A program made the position numbers and the translations under genes. Source: Lamellibrachia luymesi (taxonomy: Eukaryota > Annelida > Polychaeta > Sabellida > Siboglinidae). Taken from it: a stretch of 64,000 nucleotides of DNA. How positions within the stretch are numbered: the stretch's first letter is position 1; the number at the start of each line of letters is the position of its first letter. Location of the stretch: positions 102,596-166,595 of the forward strand of contig SDWI01000392.1 in the NCBI GenBank assembly GCA_009193005.1, given 5' to 3'. Under the pieces are notes generated by a model, which was not told the DNA's origin, made no database searches, and worked only from the letters and a program-made list of their open reading frames with translations. Below are positions 1-13,200 of the stretch, piece after piece.

Positions 1-545
1 TTTATATATATATATATACATAACTAACTAATTACCAATCTTAAAAACAATTACTTATTATAAAAACTAATATAATTAATATATGTAGCAAATTATCACA
101 GTTGGTACTTTGTAGAATACTACTATTTCATTTGAAATTGTGCACATTTGCGTTAATGATGATTTCACTTTGTGAGTATTAATATCACTAGGACATAAAT
201 TTTAATAATTATATATTTAATAATAAATAAACACAATATCACTGTATGTAAGTAAGAGCTAGGGCTTTCTCTCTAGTTTGTTCAAGACACATTGCAATTT
301 TAGGTGAACTATCAGATAATTAAACACAACTTATGTAAAGCTTAAAAGTATGTTCAAGCCTGGTTTTCTGTGGCACAGTATTTAGTCCTATACCACAGAT
401 ATAGTGATATATAACAAAATATATTGTTGTTTGCAAACAACCAATAAGAATGTATACCTTATCCTTGTATAAATTAAGTTATGCATCTCAGTTAAACTGT
501 CGACCCTGCAGTACAAGTACAAGAGTTGAGAATGGCTTAATCTTA
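1..545. other. AT-rich upstream flank, no gene seen
   Basis: Begins with a short (TA)n run and is AT-rich throughout. I see no open coding stretch, RNA gene or clear transposon end here. Confidence 0.5.
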
Positions 546-659
546 TCAGTGACGTGGGAGGCACAAATATGTGAGCAATATCCCTGTCAGACTATCAGTG
601 TTGGATGTATCAGATAATATATGGCTGACACAAGATGTCTCCACCTGCACTATTACACA

Positions 660-1175
660 ACAAAGGGGCACACTGTTGCCAGAGGCAGGGGGAGACGGAT
701 AGAGGGGGGAGGGAGAGAAGGGGAGGGTGGAGGGAAGGAAGATATAGGGAGGGAGATAGTGGAGGAAGAGAAAGAAAGGGGAGGGAGGGAGAGTGATGGA
801 GATGAGGCGATGGGAGGAAGAGAGGGGATGGGCAGTAGGGGACAGGAGGGAGAGGAGGGGAAGGGGGAGGAGAGAGAGGGAGAGTAGGAAGAGAGGGGGA
901 GAGAAGGGAGGAGAGAAGGGAAGAATAGAGGAGAGGGAAATGAGGGGAGGGAGAGAAAGAGAGAATGGGGGATAGAGTGGGAGATGGGTAGGGAGAGAGG
1001 AGAAAGGGAAGGGAGATTGAGAGATGGTGAAGAGAGTGTGAGGGAGAGAGCAAGCGAGCAACTGACAAACTGAAAGGCAGACAGACACACCTTAGGTTCA
1101 AAGACAGGCAAACAGACATACACACAGAGAGACACAGGCAGAGAGAGAGAGAAACGGAGAGAATTAAGTTTCTTT
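660..1175. repeat. Purine-rich GA/GGGA tract
   Basis: About 500 bases that are almost purely A and G on the + strand (GGGAGAG, GGAGGGA, GAGAGA motifs) and C/T on the other. Reading frames remain open on both strands only because the composition lacks stop triplets. No unit length is constant, so it is a degenerate low-complexity tract rather than a clean satellite. Confidence 0.9.
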
Positions 1176-1264
1176 ATATCTTTATTTGACAAAAGTCTGA
1201 GTCCTGATGAGTTACAGCCCTACATACTGTCCTTGGGACTTTGTGGGTCCATGTATGTGCCGTC

Positions 1265-1715
1265 TTTTCCTTTTTCGCTCTCAAATTTGCAACGTAAAAA
1301 ACGAAAAAGGCGCACAAAGTTCATTTTTCGCATTTATGCATGCATACATATATACATACATAGATTAATACATACATGCATACATACATACATACATACA
1401 TGCATACATACATACATACATACATGCATACATACCTGCATACATGCTTACATACATGCATATATACATGCATGCATGTATATACTAAGTATGTTATATG
1501 TTACGTTATGTGCACACATTATGTGTGTAGCCACTTAGCACATCAATGAAACAGATGCCAGAACGAAAAACAAGTGTCGCTGCAGTCACTTTTCGTTTTT
1601 CGTTTTGATGCAGTGAAAACAATAAAATGGTTTGTTGTATCTTTATGTTGTTTTTTCAGTAATAGTAAATATTCGTTTTTTCTTTTTATGGCAAATTTGA
1701 GATGAGCACATTTGC
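1265..1715. mobile_element. Inverted-repeat (foldback/MITE-like) element with internal CATA repeats
   Basis: The left arm near 1279-1312 contains CTCTCAAATTTGC followed by ACGTAAAAAACGAAAAAGG. The right arm near 1672-1708 is its imperfect reverse complement, with GCAAATTTGAGATGAG preceded by TTCGTTTTTTC. Between them lie a (CATA)n tract (about 1340-1470) and further TTTTTCG motifs. Target duplications are not obvious. Confidence 0.45.
1340..1490. repeat. (CATA)n microsatellite with CATG variants
   Basis: Tandem CATA/CATG tetranucleotides, interrupted in places. Confidence 0.9.
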
Positions 1716-1971
1716 TGTTTGCATGCGTGGCCAGTATTATTGTTGGAAAGCAGAAACAATTCATGATGTCATACCAGGATTCTTTTCGTCGTGTGAATCT
1801 AGTTGACCCTGGATTACATATGTCTGCTATATAGAATTGCATCTAAGTGAACAGATAGCTAGAATAGAATAAAGAAAATGTACCTACCTTTGGTGCAGTT
1901 GAATCTGCGTTTACTGAAATAGAGGAAAGTAAATGTTAAGTTGCCCATAACTACGTACATTGGATGATCGG

Positions 1972-1974
<3 letters not shown>

Positions 1975-2047
<73 letters not shown>
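1975..2047. repeat. (TG)n microsatellite
   Basis: About 36 uninterrupted TG dinucleotides roughly 750 bp upstream of the USP24 start codon. Confidence 0.97.
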
Positions 2048-2048
<1 letters not shown>

Positions 2049-2656
2049 TTATAATAATTAACGAATTAGTGAATTAATATTAAGAACGTTCGTGCAAACA
2101 TAGTTTTTAGGTATACCTAGTTTCTAAAGACTTATTAACCATCACCCTTACAAAGTTTAAATTGGTATCAGATTACCCCTCCCCCCCAGCGCCCACACAT
2201 ATAGCCACTTACCCGGTATCGTTGTAGAAGCGCGAAAAAAGAACACGCCCAAGCACATCAAAAGCGATACGTGCCGCTCGAGCCACTTCATTTTCCAGAG
2301 GCTGAGTATTCGCTCACAGTAAATGAAATTAAATGCCGATTGGAATAACAGATGTTTTGACCAAGCGACTGAGCAGTGTATCACAACTTGTTATTCTCTT
2401 CATATGACTGCAGAAAGCATAAACGGAACCTGTTATATATTTACACTTCCAAATGACGCATCCATCCGTTATCTTGAAAGCAAAGCTGGTGCGAACTGGA
2501 GAAGCGGCTGCATTCATCTGTACACCGGGCTTTTAGTCGCAACAATATTCGCAAGATAGCACCACAATAACTACATAGTTCATACATTTGCCCACAGATG
2601 GCAAAGATGCCGTTATTTGGGCAACGATGCAACGGGATCAATCTCGATGGCGTACA

Positions 2657-2668
2657 TAAATGGCGGCG
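2657..2668 (+). promoter_or_regulatory. YY1-like motif near the presumed USP24 transcription start
   Basis: AAATGGCGGCGG resembles the YY1 consensus AANATGGCGGC, which in animals often lies at or just downstream of the start site of housekeeping genes. It sits about 140 bp before the ATG, in a stretch with several CpGs. No TATA box or mapped start supports it, so the site is suggestive only. Confidence 0.35.
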
Positions 2669-2802
2669 GAAACGAAAGAGGAAATGTGGCAAAGATTCTT
2701 GATATTAAATTATTACTATATTACATAAACAAATGCACATATTATATCTCAGCGTTGTAGTGTAGTTGCATTTATAAAATTTCCATAGGTTTAAAATCCA
2801 AA

Positions 2803-3126
2803 ATGGAAGTAAATGAAGAATACGTGCAGACTTTACTTGACATGGGATTTCCGAGCGATGTGGACATTCGCAGGGCCCTACGCCTTGGTAAGAACGATTT
2901 AAGCGAGGCCGTCGCTATTTTGACAGACGACAACCACACCACGGGGTTTGACACACTTCCAGAAATGGATGTTGAGATGAAAGAAAGCCAGATACCGATG
3001 AACAACGAAGCCAGTAGCAACCCCGCCAGTACTGCCATCCCGCTAGGGGGCCCGCCCCCGTCGTACGATGAAGCCTCTGTGATACCGATGGTCTCCACAG
3101 CTACTTGCCAAGTTGAGCACAAAACG
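2803..3126 (+). CDS. USP24: USP24 exon 1: start codon, UBA domain, PPxY motif
   Basis: Residues 1-108. The UBA fold (about 4-44) contains LLDMGFPSDVDIRRALRLG with the MGF loop used in ubiquitin binding, followed by NDLSEAVAIL. A GGPPPSYDEAS stretch gives a PPxY motif at 84-88, as in human (PPPAY), a possible WW-domain ligand. Donor ACG|GTAAAC; phase 0. Confidence 0.95.
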
Positions 3127-3332
3127 GTAAACATACAACACTGATCGTGTGCATAAAGATTTGCTTCAAGTTCAGTAAAAGACAGTATGCAATGAGTTAA
3201 AACTGAAATGGGTGCAGTTACGAATTTATATATATATATATATCTAGGACCACAACCAACAGAGAATGAGTTGCTTGAGTTTCCACTGCCCAACTTGATA
3301 GAGCTGGAGAATTGTGTTTTCACAGAATCCTA

Positions 3333-3386
<54 letters not shown>

Positions 3387-6300
3387 CTGTGTTAGTAAGT
3401 GAAAATCTTACATTTCTTACATATTAAGCGTCATAAAAAATTCCCGCTTTTGCATCAGTGCACGCATTTGAAAATAGGTATTTGCTTTTTTTTATTATCT
3501 TCTAAATATGTTTTTTTAGTTATAAGTAAAGTCCAAATCATACCAAAGGGCACCTTTTTGTACATTTCTGTGGAAAGATACAAAAAACATACTTGATACA
3601 CTTCTGAAGTTTATTCCTGTTCAGAGTCCATTTAAAAAGCTCAAATAACTCTTCTTCTAAAAATAAAAAGCAACCACAACAGTGGTTATGTGGTAATATG
3701 TGACAACATAAAATGTCAAAGCAATCAGTTTTGAAACTTGCCAACTCACCTCTGATTTGCTGAAATTTTATTAGCAATTGAAACCTACATGGCGCAAACA
3801 ACCATGCCAATTTGTTTTAACTGTTATATTTTTCCAATTATTACCCCCCCACTCAATTGAAATTTGGTCCCGAAAAATTACTTAGTTTCACTGGATTTAT
3901 TTGAATAGTTGGACAAATGGTAATTAATTAATTTTTAATCTGGGTTTTTTTTTCCACACCTGCCATTCTTGTGTTACTAGAGATTTGTTTTCCACAAAAT
4001 ATTTGCCTTTTAAATTGCTATTCTGCACAATCACTTATTCAATTGAGTAAGATACAGGAGGATTTTATTTTTTTATCAAATAAATTACACACAACTGATA
4101 TACTTGAATTGCAGCCTGGTATTATATATGGTGAAATTGTCTGGAATGTGAAATTAGATATTTTATGCATCTACAGCTAAAAATATTGAAGCGGTCATCA
4201 TTTGCCAACATTGGTTAATAGGCTGAAATCGGATGTACTACACAAACATTCTACTTCTTCGATATGACAAAGTATAAAAAAAACTAAATAGATAGGAAAG
4301 GAAACATGATGCATAAGTTAGACTTTATTTGCGTATCAACAGGTGGATGAAGCTGGTGACGCGGGAGGACCACAACCAACAGAGAATGAGTTGCTTGAGT
4401 TTCCACTGCCCAACTTGATAGAGCTAGAGAATCGTGTCTTCACAGAATCCTGGTCAATTCCTTACAAGGAGGAAGAGTCGCTCGGCAAATGCCTGCTGTC
4501 TGCCACCCACTTGGCCAATGAGAGTGAGTTATTGTAGATGAGACTGGCTTTATCTGTGATTCTGCATACACATATATGCCCAACAGAAAACGTGTAGCAT
4601 AGTTGTTGGCAAGATTAATTTACGGCAGCCACTACAAAATGCATTGTAGAAATTCTTTTTTTCATGCATGCTTTCCAAGTTTTTCCCACCGTACTGTCCA
4701 AAAACACAGACCGAGTTGAAAGTTAAGGGTACGTGCGCTGTGACTGTACTATCAGGATGCTTGTATCAGCGACAGAAGTAGAAAAAACCAGTCGTGGATG
4801 CACAGAGCCAATGGTATCGATCTACGAAAACCCATTATCGTTATAGGCACTGTGTTAGCTGCTGTCAAAAACTTGCTCTAATAACGGTCTAAGCACCATA
4901 ATTGCCTTATCCAAGGAGGATGCCAGCACTATATAAGACACAAACATATTATTATTATTAGTATTATAAAATATAGAATGATACCAAGAGTAGTATTAAG
5001 AAGGGAATCAATTTGAGTAAAACATTTAAAATGTTTCTAACTTCTAATAAGCTATGTATATAATGACAATACAAAATTACTTACTAATACTCTTTTTAAT
5101 TATTTTTAGTACTTCACTTTTAACCAGTGGTTATTATTGACTATATCTTAACTTACTTGTATTTTAATGTATATGTTTTTTAACCTGAGATTAAGGTATT
5201 CATATTCATGGTGTCAGTTAATAAAATGTGCTACATGCTAGAAACTAAATAACACATTGCTGTTAATTCTTTTTCAGAGTTGTGTGAGTCTGACGAAAAC
5301 TGCAAACGATTCCTTGAGAAGTGTATGCCAGAGGCATTCCAGAAGGTAGCATTTCTTGTCATGCATTTTCTGCCATACGTTTTCCCCAGATGCAGTAGTT
5401 TAAATGTAATTAGCATGTGGTCAACTACTCTGAAATCAAGCTATCTAGTATCTGTGCATCGGTCTGCGCATCATTGTTAGAACAATGATTAAAGCAACAC
5501 AAAACTTATATTATCGATTGAAACTACTTCCATAATGCCAACAGTAAAGACAAATGATACATTTATTGGCAAAAGAACGTTAATAAGAACCGAAACCATC
5601 ATAAATTAAATGCCTTACATGTGGCACCTCTCGTGGATAAGCGAGATCTCAACTGAAAAAATTTTTTTTTAGAGATAATAAATTAACATTTTTACCAACT
5701 TTTATTGAAATGCCATTAGGCATTGTGGTGAAATATGGGGTTTAATAACAATGTTGCTATTTGTGCTGCTGGTTCATCTGTTACTATGTTAGATACACAT
5801 ATTTTTAGCCATTTTAATTTGTAGAAATTCTTTTTCAATTATATTTTATATATTACATAATCTTGTAATTTTATGCAGACAACTAAACAGTGAAATAGTT
5901 TGTTGTTAGTAGTTTACATGCATATTGATGCATTAGAACTTAAATTTAGTTTGACATATTTTAGAAACAGTAGTCAATAAAGCCTTGTGTAAACATTTAA
6001 CATATTTCTAATTGAATATTATATAATAATTGTTTGATGAGGCCTCAGTCCTACAGAAGTTCAGGTGTCAAGTTCATGACTAAAGTACTTGATTCATACC
6101 GTGGCTCGGACAACGAGTGTCATTGGATTGTTTTGTTTTTGTTGGCCCAATGACAACAGTGTTGCAACCACTGGTTACTTAGTGCAGGAATTAGTAGCCC
6201 TGGATGAGCTTGATATTATATAATAGCTCTGAACATTGGTTCATGTTGGCATCAGTCTACTCTTAGCTTCACACTTGTGGCACCAAATAATTATGTAGCT

Positions 6301-7127
6301 GTGTTTAAAATTATTCTCTCATTGCTGGCAGCTGAATATGTTGTCTGGCAAGTGTATAGAGGCAAGTCTTCCAAGCTTGATGGATTTGACTGGTGATTCT
6401 TGCATTTCTTTGGGTCATTGCCCATTTTGAACAGGGGTTTGTGTAAATACTTGAACCGAGACCACTCAGTGTGGAGAAGTGACGTTAGGTAAGCATTAAA
6501 ACAAATAGAAATATGACAAATATTTCTTGTGAAAAATAAACACTGTTAACTATAATTGATTTATTTTGCTTTGTTTATTTGGTGCATGGTAGAATGGTGG
6601 TTCAAATGTTGGATTCCCGATCTAGAGAATTTGGGTTAACTTTGAATCCTCTTGCTGACATTTGGAAGCAAGTATTTCCCCGAAGAGAACTTTTTCAACA
6701 ATTCGATAAATAATTATTTGCATTAGTTATTTATCAATCATTTGTTAGTACCACGAAAACCTAACAAACCAGTACACATTTTTTTAAATGCCACACACTA
6801 TTGTTCAACTTTTTGTTTATTTAGCAATTGTAGACTATCTTGTTAATTTTTTAATATGCTGTGAAGTGTCACAAACAATTTTGTATTTGGCGCTATGCCA
6901 AAAAAATATATTATTTGAGTGACAGATTGTCAATCCACTGTGTCAGAACATTTGTTTTTGTTTTATTTAACATCATATTTACAGGTAAAGTCTACTTCCA
7001 TAAACACACACGTTCATTAAAAAATTTACAGTTGGTCTGATGGGACTGTACTTATAAAACAAAGTGCTTGTCCGATTTGTTTGGATGATCAGGCACCTGC
7101 TGCTTCACCGCCAGTACATTCACAGTT

Positions 7128-7215
<88 letters not shown>

Positions 7216-10200
7216 CTGCTGTAACCAGCATGCATCATGTTGTAGCTGCTGACATCGGCCGCTGTGTTGCGGTGGGCGGGGGACATTCAGGAAGGCATCT
7301 ACGACATGCTGCAGATGTTGGTTGACTTGGTGGCAGTGCGTCTCCAGTACGGAGACGTTCCAATCACCATGCTCGAAGTTCTCACTCTGGTCAGTCAATT
7401 GGTCACTAGTGTCAGTAAGTTTTAGGTCAAGAACAATTGACTACCCTCTGTATGGGTTTTGTTTGATAGGTCAAGCATTTGAAAATTACTAAATTTTATG
7501 ACCACATTATTGTAAAATGAAGAACTACCACATACTGGATTATGTCAGCGGCGATTGTAAATGTTGAATGTTTGGTCTTTTGTATGGGCTAAAAGTCAAT
7601 ATAAACTGGCTGTTACCCACATTTTAGGAATGATCGTTGATGAAGGGTCAGTCATACAGTGTTTGTGACTTCACATGTACAGTTGCAGTTAAATGTATTA
7701 AATCAGTTACTGAATTTGATGGAAACTATTATCACTTGTGCATGTCATGGTTGTGCAACTTCTGGCTGGAATAAAATATTGTGGCTGGGCAGAAAATAAC
7801 ATGACTGCTAGAGTTGTGTGCTGCCTTTTTAAAATGCCACTTATAATGCAACAATTTTCATTGGTTAACTGAATGAATGTTACGGGACATTGCCACTGAG
7901 GCTGGGACATTACGACGCTGAATTTATTACTATTTATAGCACGTAGACTGTTTAAAAATTAGATCCATACAAGACATGTTAAAATCTTGATCTTGTAGAA
8001 AATTGTAGAAAATACATGACTTGGTGATGATATGTCAGTTTTTACAACATATATACAGACAACTCTACAGCAATAAAATACCAACCAGTAAATCTTCAGG
8101 TTTGAAGGTGAAATATAATGTTTTTCACCGTGATTTGTTGATCCGTCAAATTCATGTTTTATACAATTTCTGATGGTAAATACACTTCAGCAGTACAGAT
8201 TAAAACATGACGTCGTTAGTGTTAGTCATTGCAGCATTTATGCATAAAGCATTTTACAAAGAATTCAAAGTGAGTTTCTATTAAACAACACCATTCACAA
8301 ATATGGTATGAGAAACGAAAAGAACTTTGCGATAAAACTCTGCAAAATTAAGAGGTCTTTCAACGTCATCATTAAAGGACTATAAAACTGGAATAATTTG
8401 CCGACTGATTTGAAACAATGTGCCAACGCAAGAATATTCAAAGCTAAATACAAGAGAATTTTTATAAACAGGTAAAATGAACCTGAGTAAAGTAGTTCCA
8501 GTCCTACCGATTCTATCTGTGTCACCTTGTTTCATTATTATAATTACTATATATATATATATATATATTATGTAAATTAAGTTATGATGTTATCAGTCAT
8601 GTGTTTTTGTGGGGGAAGAAACACTTCATATAAGTCAAAAGACTTCTAGTTTCTTCCCTATTTCACTTTTGTTTGTATTCAGTTGAAATGTGTACTATTG
8701 TGTACAATTGTGAAATAAACCCATTCATTCATTCATATAGTATTGTTAATTCAGATGAACCTTGAGATCAAACAGTTAAGAGAATTAAGAGCTTCTGTTC
8801 ACCTGTCTACTTTGTGGCCCATGCAGGCATTCAACCCCGAGTCAGAATACCACAGTAAGAACAGGTTGCGTCACTTGGACAAGAGGTACTGGGAGGAGGT
8901 GTTTGGTGCCGGCCAACTCTACGCTGTCTGTCCCCCCTCTACCTCCTACAAGGTCAGTCTTCGTTATCTTCTATAGGCTCAGTGGAGGACTATAGTTGAG
9001 AGATCTTGCTCTCTACTGTAATGATAATGATGTGTAGCCTTAGTTAGGCCATTGGCTTCTTCTTGCAATACAATACGATAAAGACTATTGCACTGAAATC
9101 AAGACTTTTGCACTGGAATCCTAGTGAAACCCAAACGGAGCAGCACCAAAACAAAAGGGTTATGCAGTTTTTAGTCGGTTTAGCAATTCTAGTCATAAAC
9201 AGTTGGATCGGTATGCTGAGGGACTATGGAGGATAAGTGAGTTTAAACAGGTGAGTTTTTAGTTGACAGCAAAATGTTATATACCTAGCCACTTTGAGTC
9301 CACTTTCTGTCCAATGTTTGATGTTGTTAATTTGTCCCAATTTTGTTCTACCTCTTCAGTTTTTTCATGGTAGTTATCCTACAGTTTTAAATACTAAGTT
9401 ACCTGGTCTTCTTTTCCAAAGGCCATACTTAGCCAGCTCTTCTCTTGATGTAACAGACCTTTTTCCTCCTTAACCCATGGTTTATCTTTGTCCCAGATGT
9501 TCGTCTTTCTCTGTATCCAGCTTATCCTGGATGAATGATAAGCTGCTAAATATATCTACTCTTTGTGGTGATAATGTGATTCATGAGTGCAAGTAGTACT
9601 GGTTTGTTTATTTGTCTGATTTGAGATATGTTTGTTTGCAGGATCCGTGTGGCTGGCTGTGTGATCTCATCAACAGGGTGAGTAACACATGTACACCCCC
9701 AGAAGGCAGGCTGTGTGTATACCCTGAGTGTGTCGTCTCGTAAAACAGTTTGTATCCCGTGCTGTATGATCTTATCAACAAGGTTTGTTACAGGGCTGGG
9801 TCCAATTACGTAATTGTAATTGATTACAGCAAAATTGTGTAATTGTAATTGATTATGGTTTCAAATTTGTGCTGTAATTGTAATTGTTATATTTTGTATA
9901 ATTGAAAATTTATTTCAATTACAATCAATTACAGTACGTTTCATATCACAAACTACCTGAACAAACTGTCAATAAAATATAATTTAAGTCTCATACAGGT
10001 TCAGGGTTGTTTGATTTAAATCANNNNNNNNNNNNNNNNNNNNNNNNNNNNNNNNNNNNNNNNNNNNNNNNNNNNNNNNNNNNNNNNNNNNNNNNNNNNN
10101 NNNNNNNNNNNNNNNNNNNNNNNNNNNNNNNNNNNNNNNNNNNNNNNNNNNNNNNNNNNNNNNNNNNNNNNNNNNNNNNNNNNNNNNNNNNNNNNNNNNN

Positions 10201-13200
10201 NNNNNNNNNNNNNNNNNNNNNNNNNNNNNNNNNNNNNNNNNNNNNNNNNNNNNNNNNNNNNNNNNNNNNNNNNNNNNNNNNNNNNNNNNNNNNNNNNNNN
10301 NNNNNNNNNNNNNNNNNNNNNNNNNNNNNNNNNNNNNNNNNNNNNNNNNNNNNNNNNNNNNNNNNNNNNNNNNNNNNNNNNNNNNNNNNNNNNNNNNNNN
10401 NNNNNNNNNNNNNNNNNNNNNNNNNNNNNNNNNNNNNNNNNNNNNNNNNNNNNNNNNNNNNNNNNNNNNNNNNNNNNNNNNNNNNNNNNNNNNNNNNNNN
10501 NNNNNNNNNNNNNNNNNNNNNNNNNNNNNNNNNNNNNNNNNNNNNNNNNNNNNNNNNNNNNNNNNNNNNNNNNNNNNNNNNNNNNNNNNNNNNNNNNNNN
10601 NNNNNNNNNNNNNNNNNNNNNNNNATTCAGCAAAAGTGCAAAACTATATAATTAACAAATGCTGAATATATTTGGTTCCGCATAATGTAATTGTAATTGA
10701 AATTGAAACAGTGTAATTGTAATTGAATTGAAAAATTATGAGTGTAATTGAACTAAAAATTGAAATGTAATTGTAATTGATATAATTATGTGTAATTGAA
10801 CCCACCCCTGGTTTGTTACACGTCTCATGTCCAGCACAGTTAGCTGAGTGATTGCCTCAGCTAGGTGTGTTACATATCACTTTTAAGCTGTGTAATCTCA
10901 TCAACAAAGTGTGTTACACATCTCATACACCACACAGTTAGCTGAGTGATTGTATCAACAAGGCGTGTTACACATCTTGTATTCATTTCAAAGAATAAAC
11001 AGAAAGAAAGACTTTGTTTACTCGCATTGATGTTGAATACAGGATTGATGAAGACCCAATGTAACACATGTGTTTGGTTGCTCATCTGTAGAGCATTGAA
11101 ACTTCCGATTTGTTTAAAACCTTGTTAGCTACATTAAAACGAGATGGTCTGATCCTCTTATTTTTTATTTATAAATATAATGTTCTTGATATTAAAATAA
11201 ATGTGTTCAATGTATACAGCCTGCCAAAACACGTATAATAAGCCCAAAATGTTTGTTTGTATTTTGTCGGAAATGGTCGAAATCGGTGAGCCAGCAAAAT
11301 TCAGTGTTTACCGGCTAGAGAGGAGGCTGGGGTTAATCCTTCGACTGCGTTTATTGTGTTATAGATAAAGTTGTACTAATGCATGTATACACAAAACAGT
11401 TTGTAGAGAGATGATTACAGTAGTCCTTGCCTTCGAAGGACTCGGCACATCGACAGCGTACCGGAAAATACAGAATTGGTGCACCGTGAATTGCCATATC
11501 AAGTGGCTCGGGATATGTACATTCCCAAAACGATGCTTTGAAATTGGTTGAAAGACGAAATGAAACAATTATCGATTTTCATTTTCTGTGCTGTATGTTG
11601 TATGCTGACCTGTTTTCAGCTGTTCTAGTTTTGTGAACATCGAAGTGTTGATTTCAAAATTGATTCTACAGCTGTACTTCATTTAGGTGGTCAGTATTAT
11701 GTTAGAATATGTTAGAATATATGTTAGAATATATAGTTTATACTATATAACTTGATTTTACACAAAAAAAGAGCAGACCGTGTCGCTTTAATTACATAAA
11801 GTATGTTTTAGATAATAAATGTTCTGTGTTTATCAGTTTGCAGAGAAGAAAGGTTTTGAGTTGATTCAAGACAGGCTGGAGGGAGATGACCTCGACACTG
11901 CTGTAAGTAGGCAGGAACGCGGAAATGTGCTGTACTCATTTGAGAATTTGTTGTTGCTTACTCAAAATTCCAGTGTTTTCCAAGAACCCACTGAGCACTG
12001 GAAAGTTTTTCAAGGAGAGTTCTCATAACATTTGTGAATGTAGAAAGCATAAAATGTGTGCAAGAAAGGCCCAGTGTAGTGATATACCACCTGTCGCTGT
12101 GCTGAATTAATACCTGCAAAGTGGGATGTCAATTTAATTGGCAGTATTAACATATTTTGGAGAAGTTACACTCTGACCCAGTGTTGCACCATTACCAAAG
12201 GCACTTTCACTGCCAAAAAACTTGCTCTGATAATGGAGTTTGTTCCACAATGACTCATTGTCCAGGCAGATACTGGTCATGTATAAGACAACACATTGTT
12301 ATTATTGCTACATGGTTTGTTGTTTGTCCAGTCGATGGCAGCACTGCTGGCTCCGCTGGGGGTCTGTGCCGAGTATCTCAAGGACAGTGTGGTGGAGCCG
12401 ATGCTGTGTACGGGCATGGGGAAGGCCGTGAAGTACGTGCAGAGGCTGGAGGAGGCTGAACTCAAGGAGAAGGTAGGTTCAACACATTCTCATTCATACA
12501 GAAGTTATTTTAGGAATATATCTTATTCTGGACATTCACAAGTGCCAGAGCTATGTTTTCCCGACACAGGTGAAGATAACACACATATTTTGGTAAATAT
12601 GTTATGTTACATGTTTGGATTCTAATTTTCGTGGTTCCCAATAGAAAGTTGAATGTTAATTTGTCACTGTGTAATAGTAAACACATTTATTACATTATTT
12701 GGGAAAAGGCCTGTAGAAGACAGGCTGTGTGTATAACCTGTGCTGTATGTTGACCTGTGGAAGGCAGGCTGTGTGTATTACCTGTGTTATATGTTGACCT
12801 GTAGAAGGTAGGATGTGTATATTACCTGTCATGTAAGTTGACTAGGCCTGGGGTCAATTACAATGTAATTGTAATAGTAATGATTACATTTTTTCAAGTA
12901 ATAGTAATAGATGGAACAAAACACAATGTAATAGTAATATAAGGCAGAATAACAGTAATTGAGCTATTACATTTATATTACAATTTGGATTAATGCTGGC
13001 TTATTTTGTGTTAGCATCAATAGCCTACAAAGACAATGGGTAAGACAACCAGGGCTATGAAGTCATGTACAGTTTACACAAATAACTATTGGTTCTTTGT
13101 ATAATTTGGTCAGCAGAAGCAGTTCAAAGGAAACATTCCGACAATAGGTGTGATGCCTCACACAGCACAACTGCATTCTACTATAAACTCCAAACAAAGC

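Larger units (their letters stand above)
9655..10978 (+). repeat. Decayed array spanning the exon 6 donor
   Basis: Degenerate copies of the exon 6 end plus donor (CTGTGTGATCTCATCAAC then AGGGTGAGTAACAC) lie at about 9756, 10843, 10889 and 10938 (for example CTGTGTAATCTCATCAAC then AAAGTGTGTTACAC). The copies at 9756 and 10843 are separated by a transposon insertion at 9791-10810. Confidence 0.65.

Noticed and set aside
546..1192. Several open frames of 150-180 codons on the minus strand
   Set aside because: They read only Ser/Leu/Pro repeats from the purine/pyrimidine tract; a composition effect.
3246..3334. Mutually exclusive alternative exon 2
   Set aside because: No acceptor or donor, both ends are inside the exon, and a stop codon is present.
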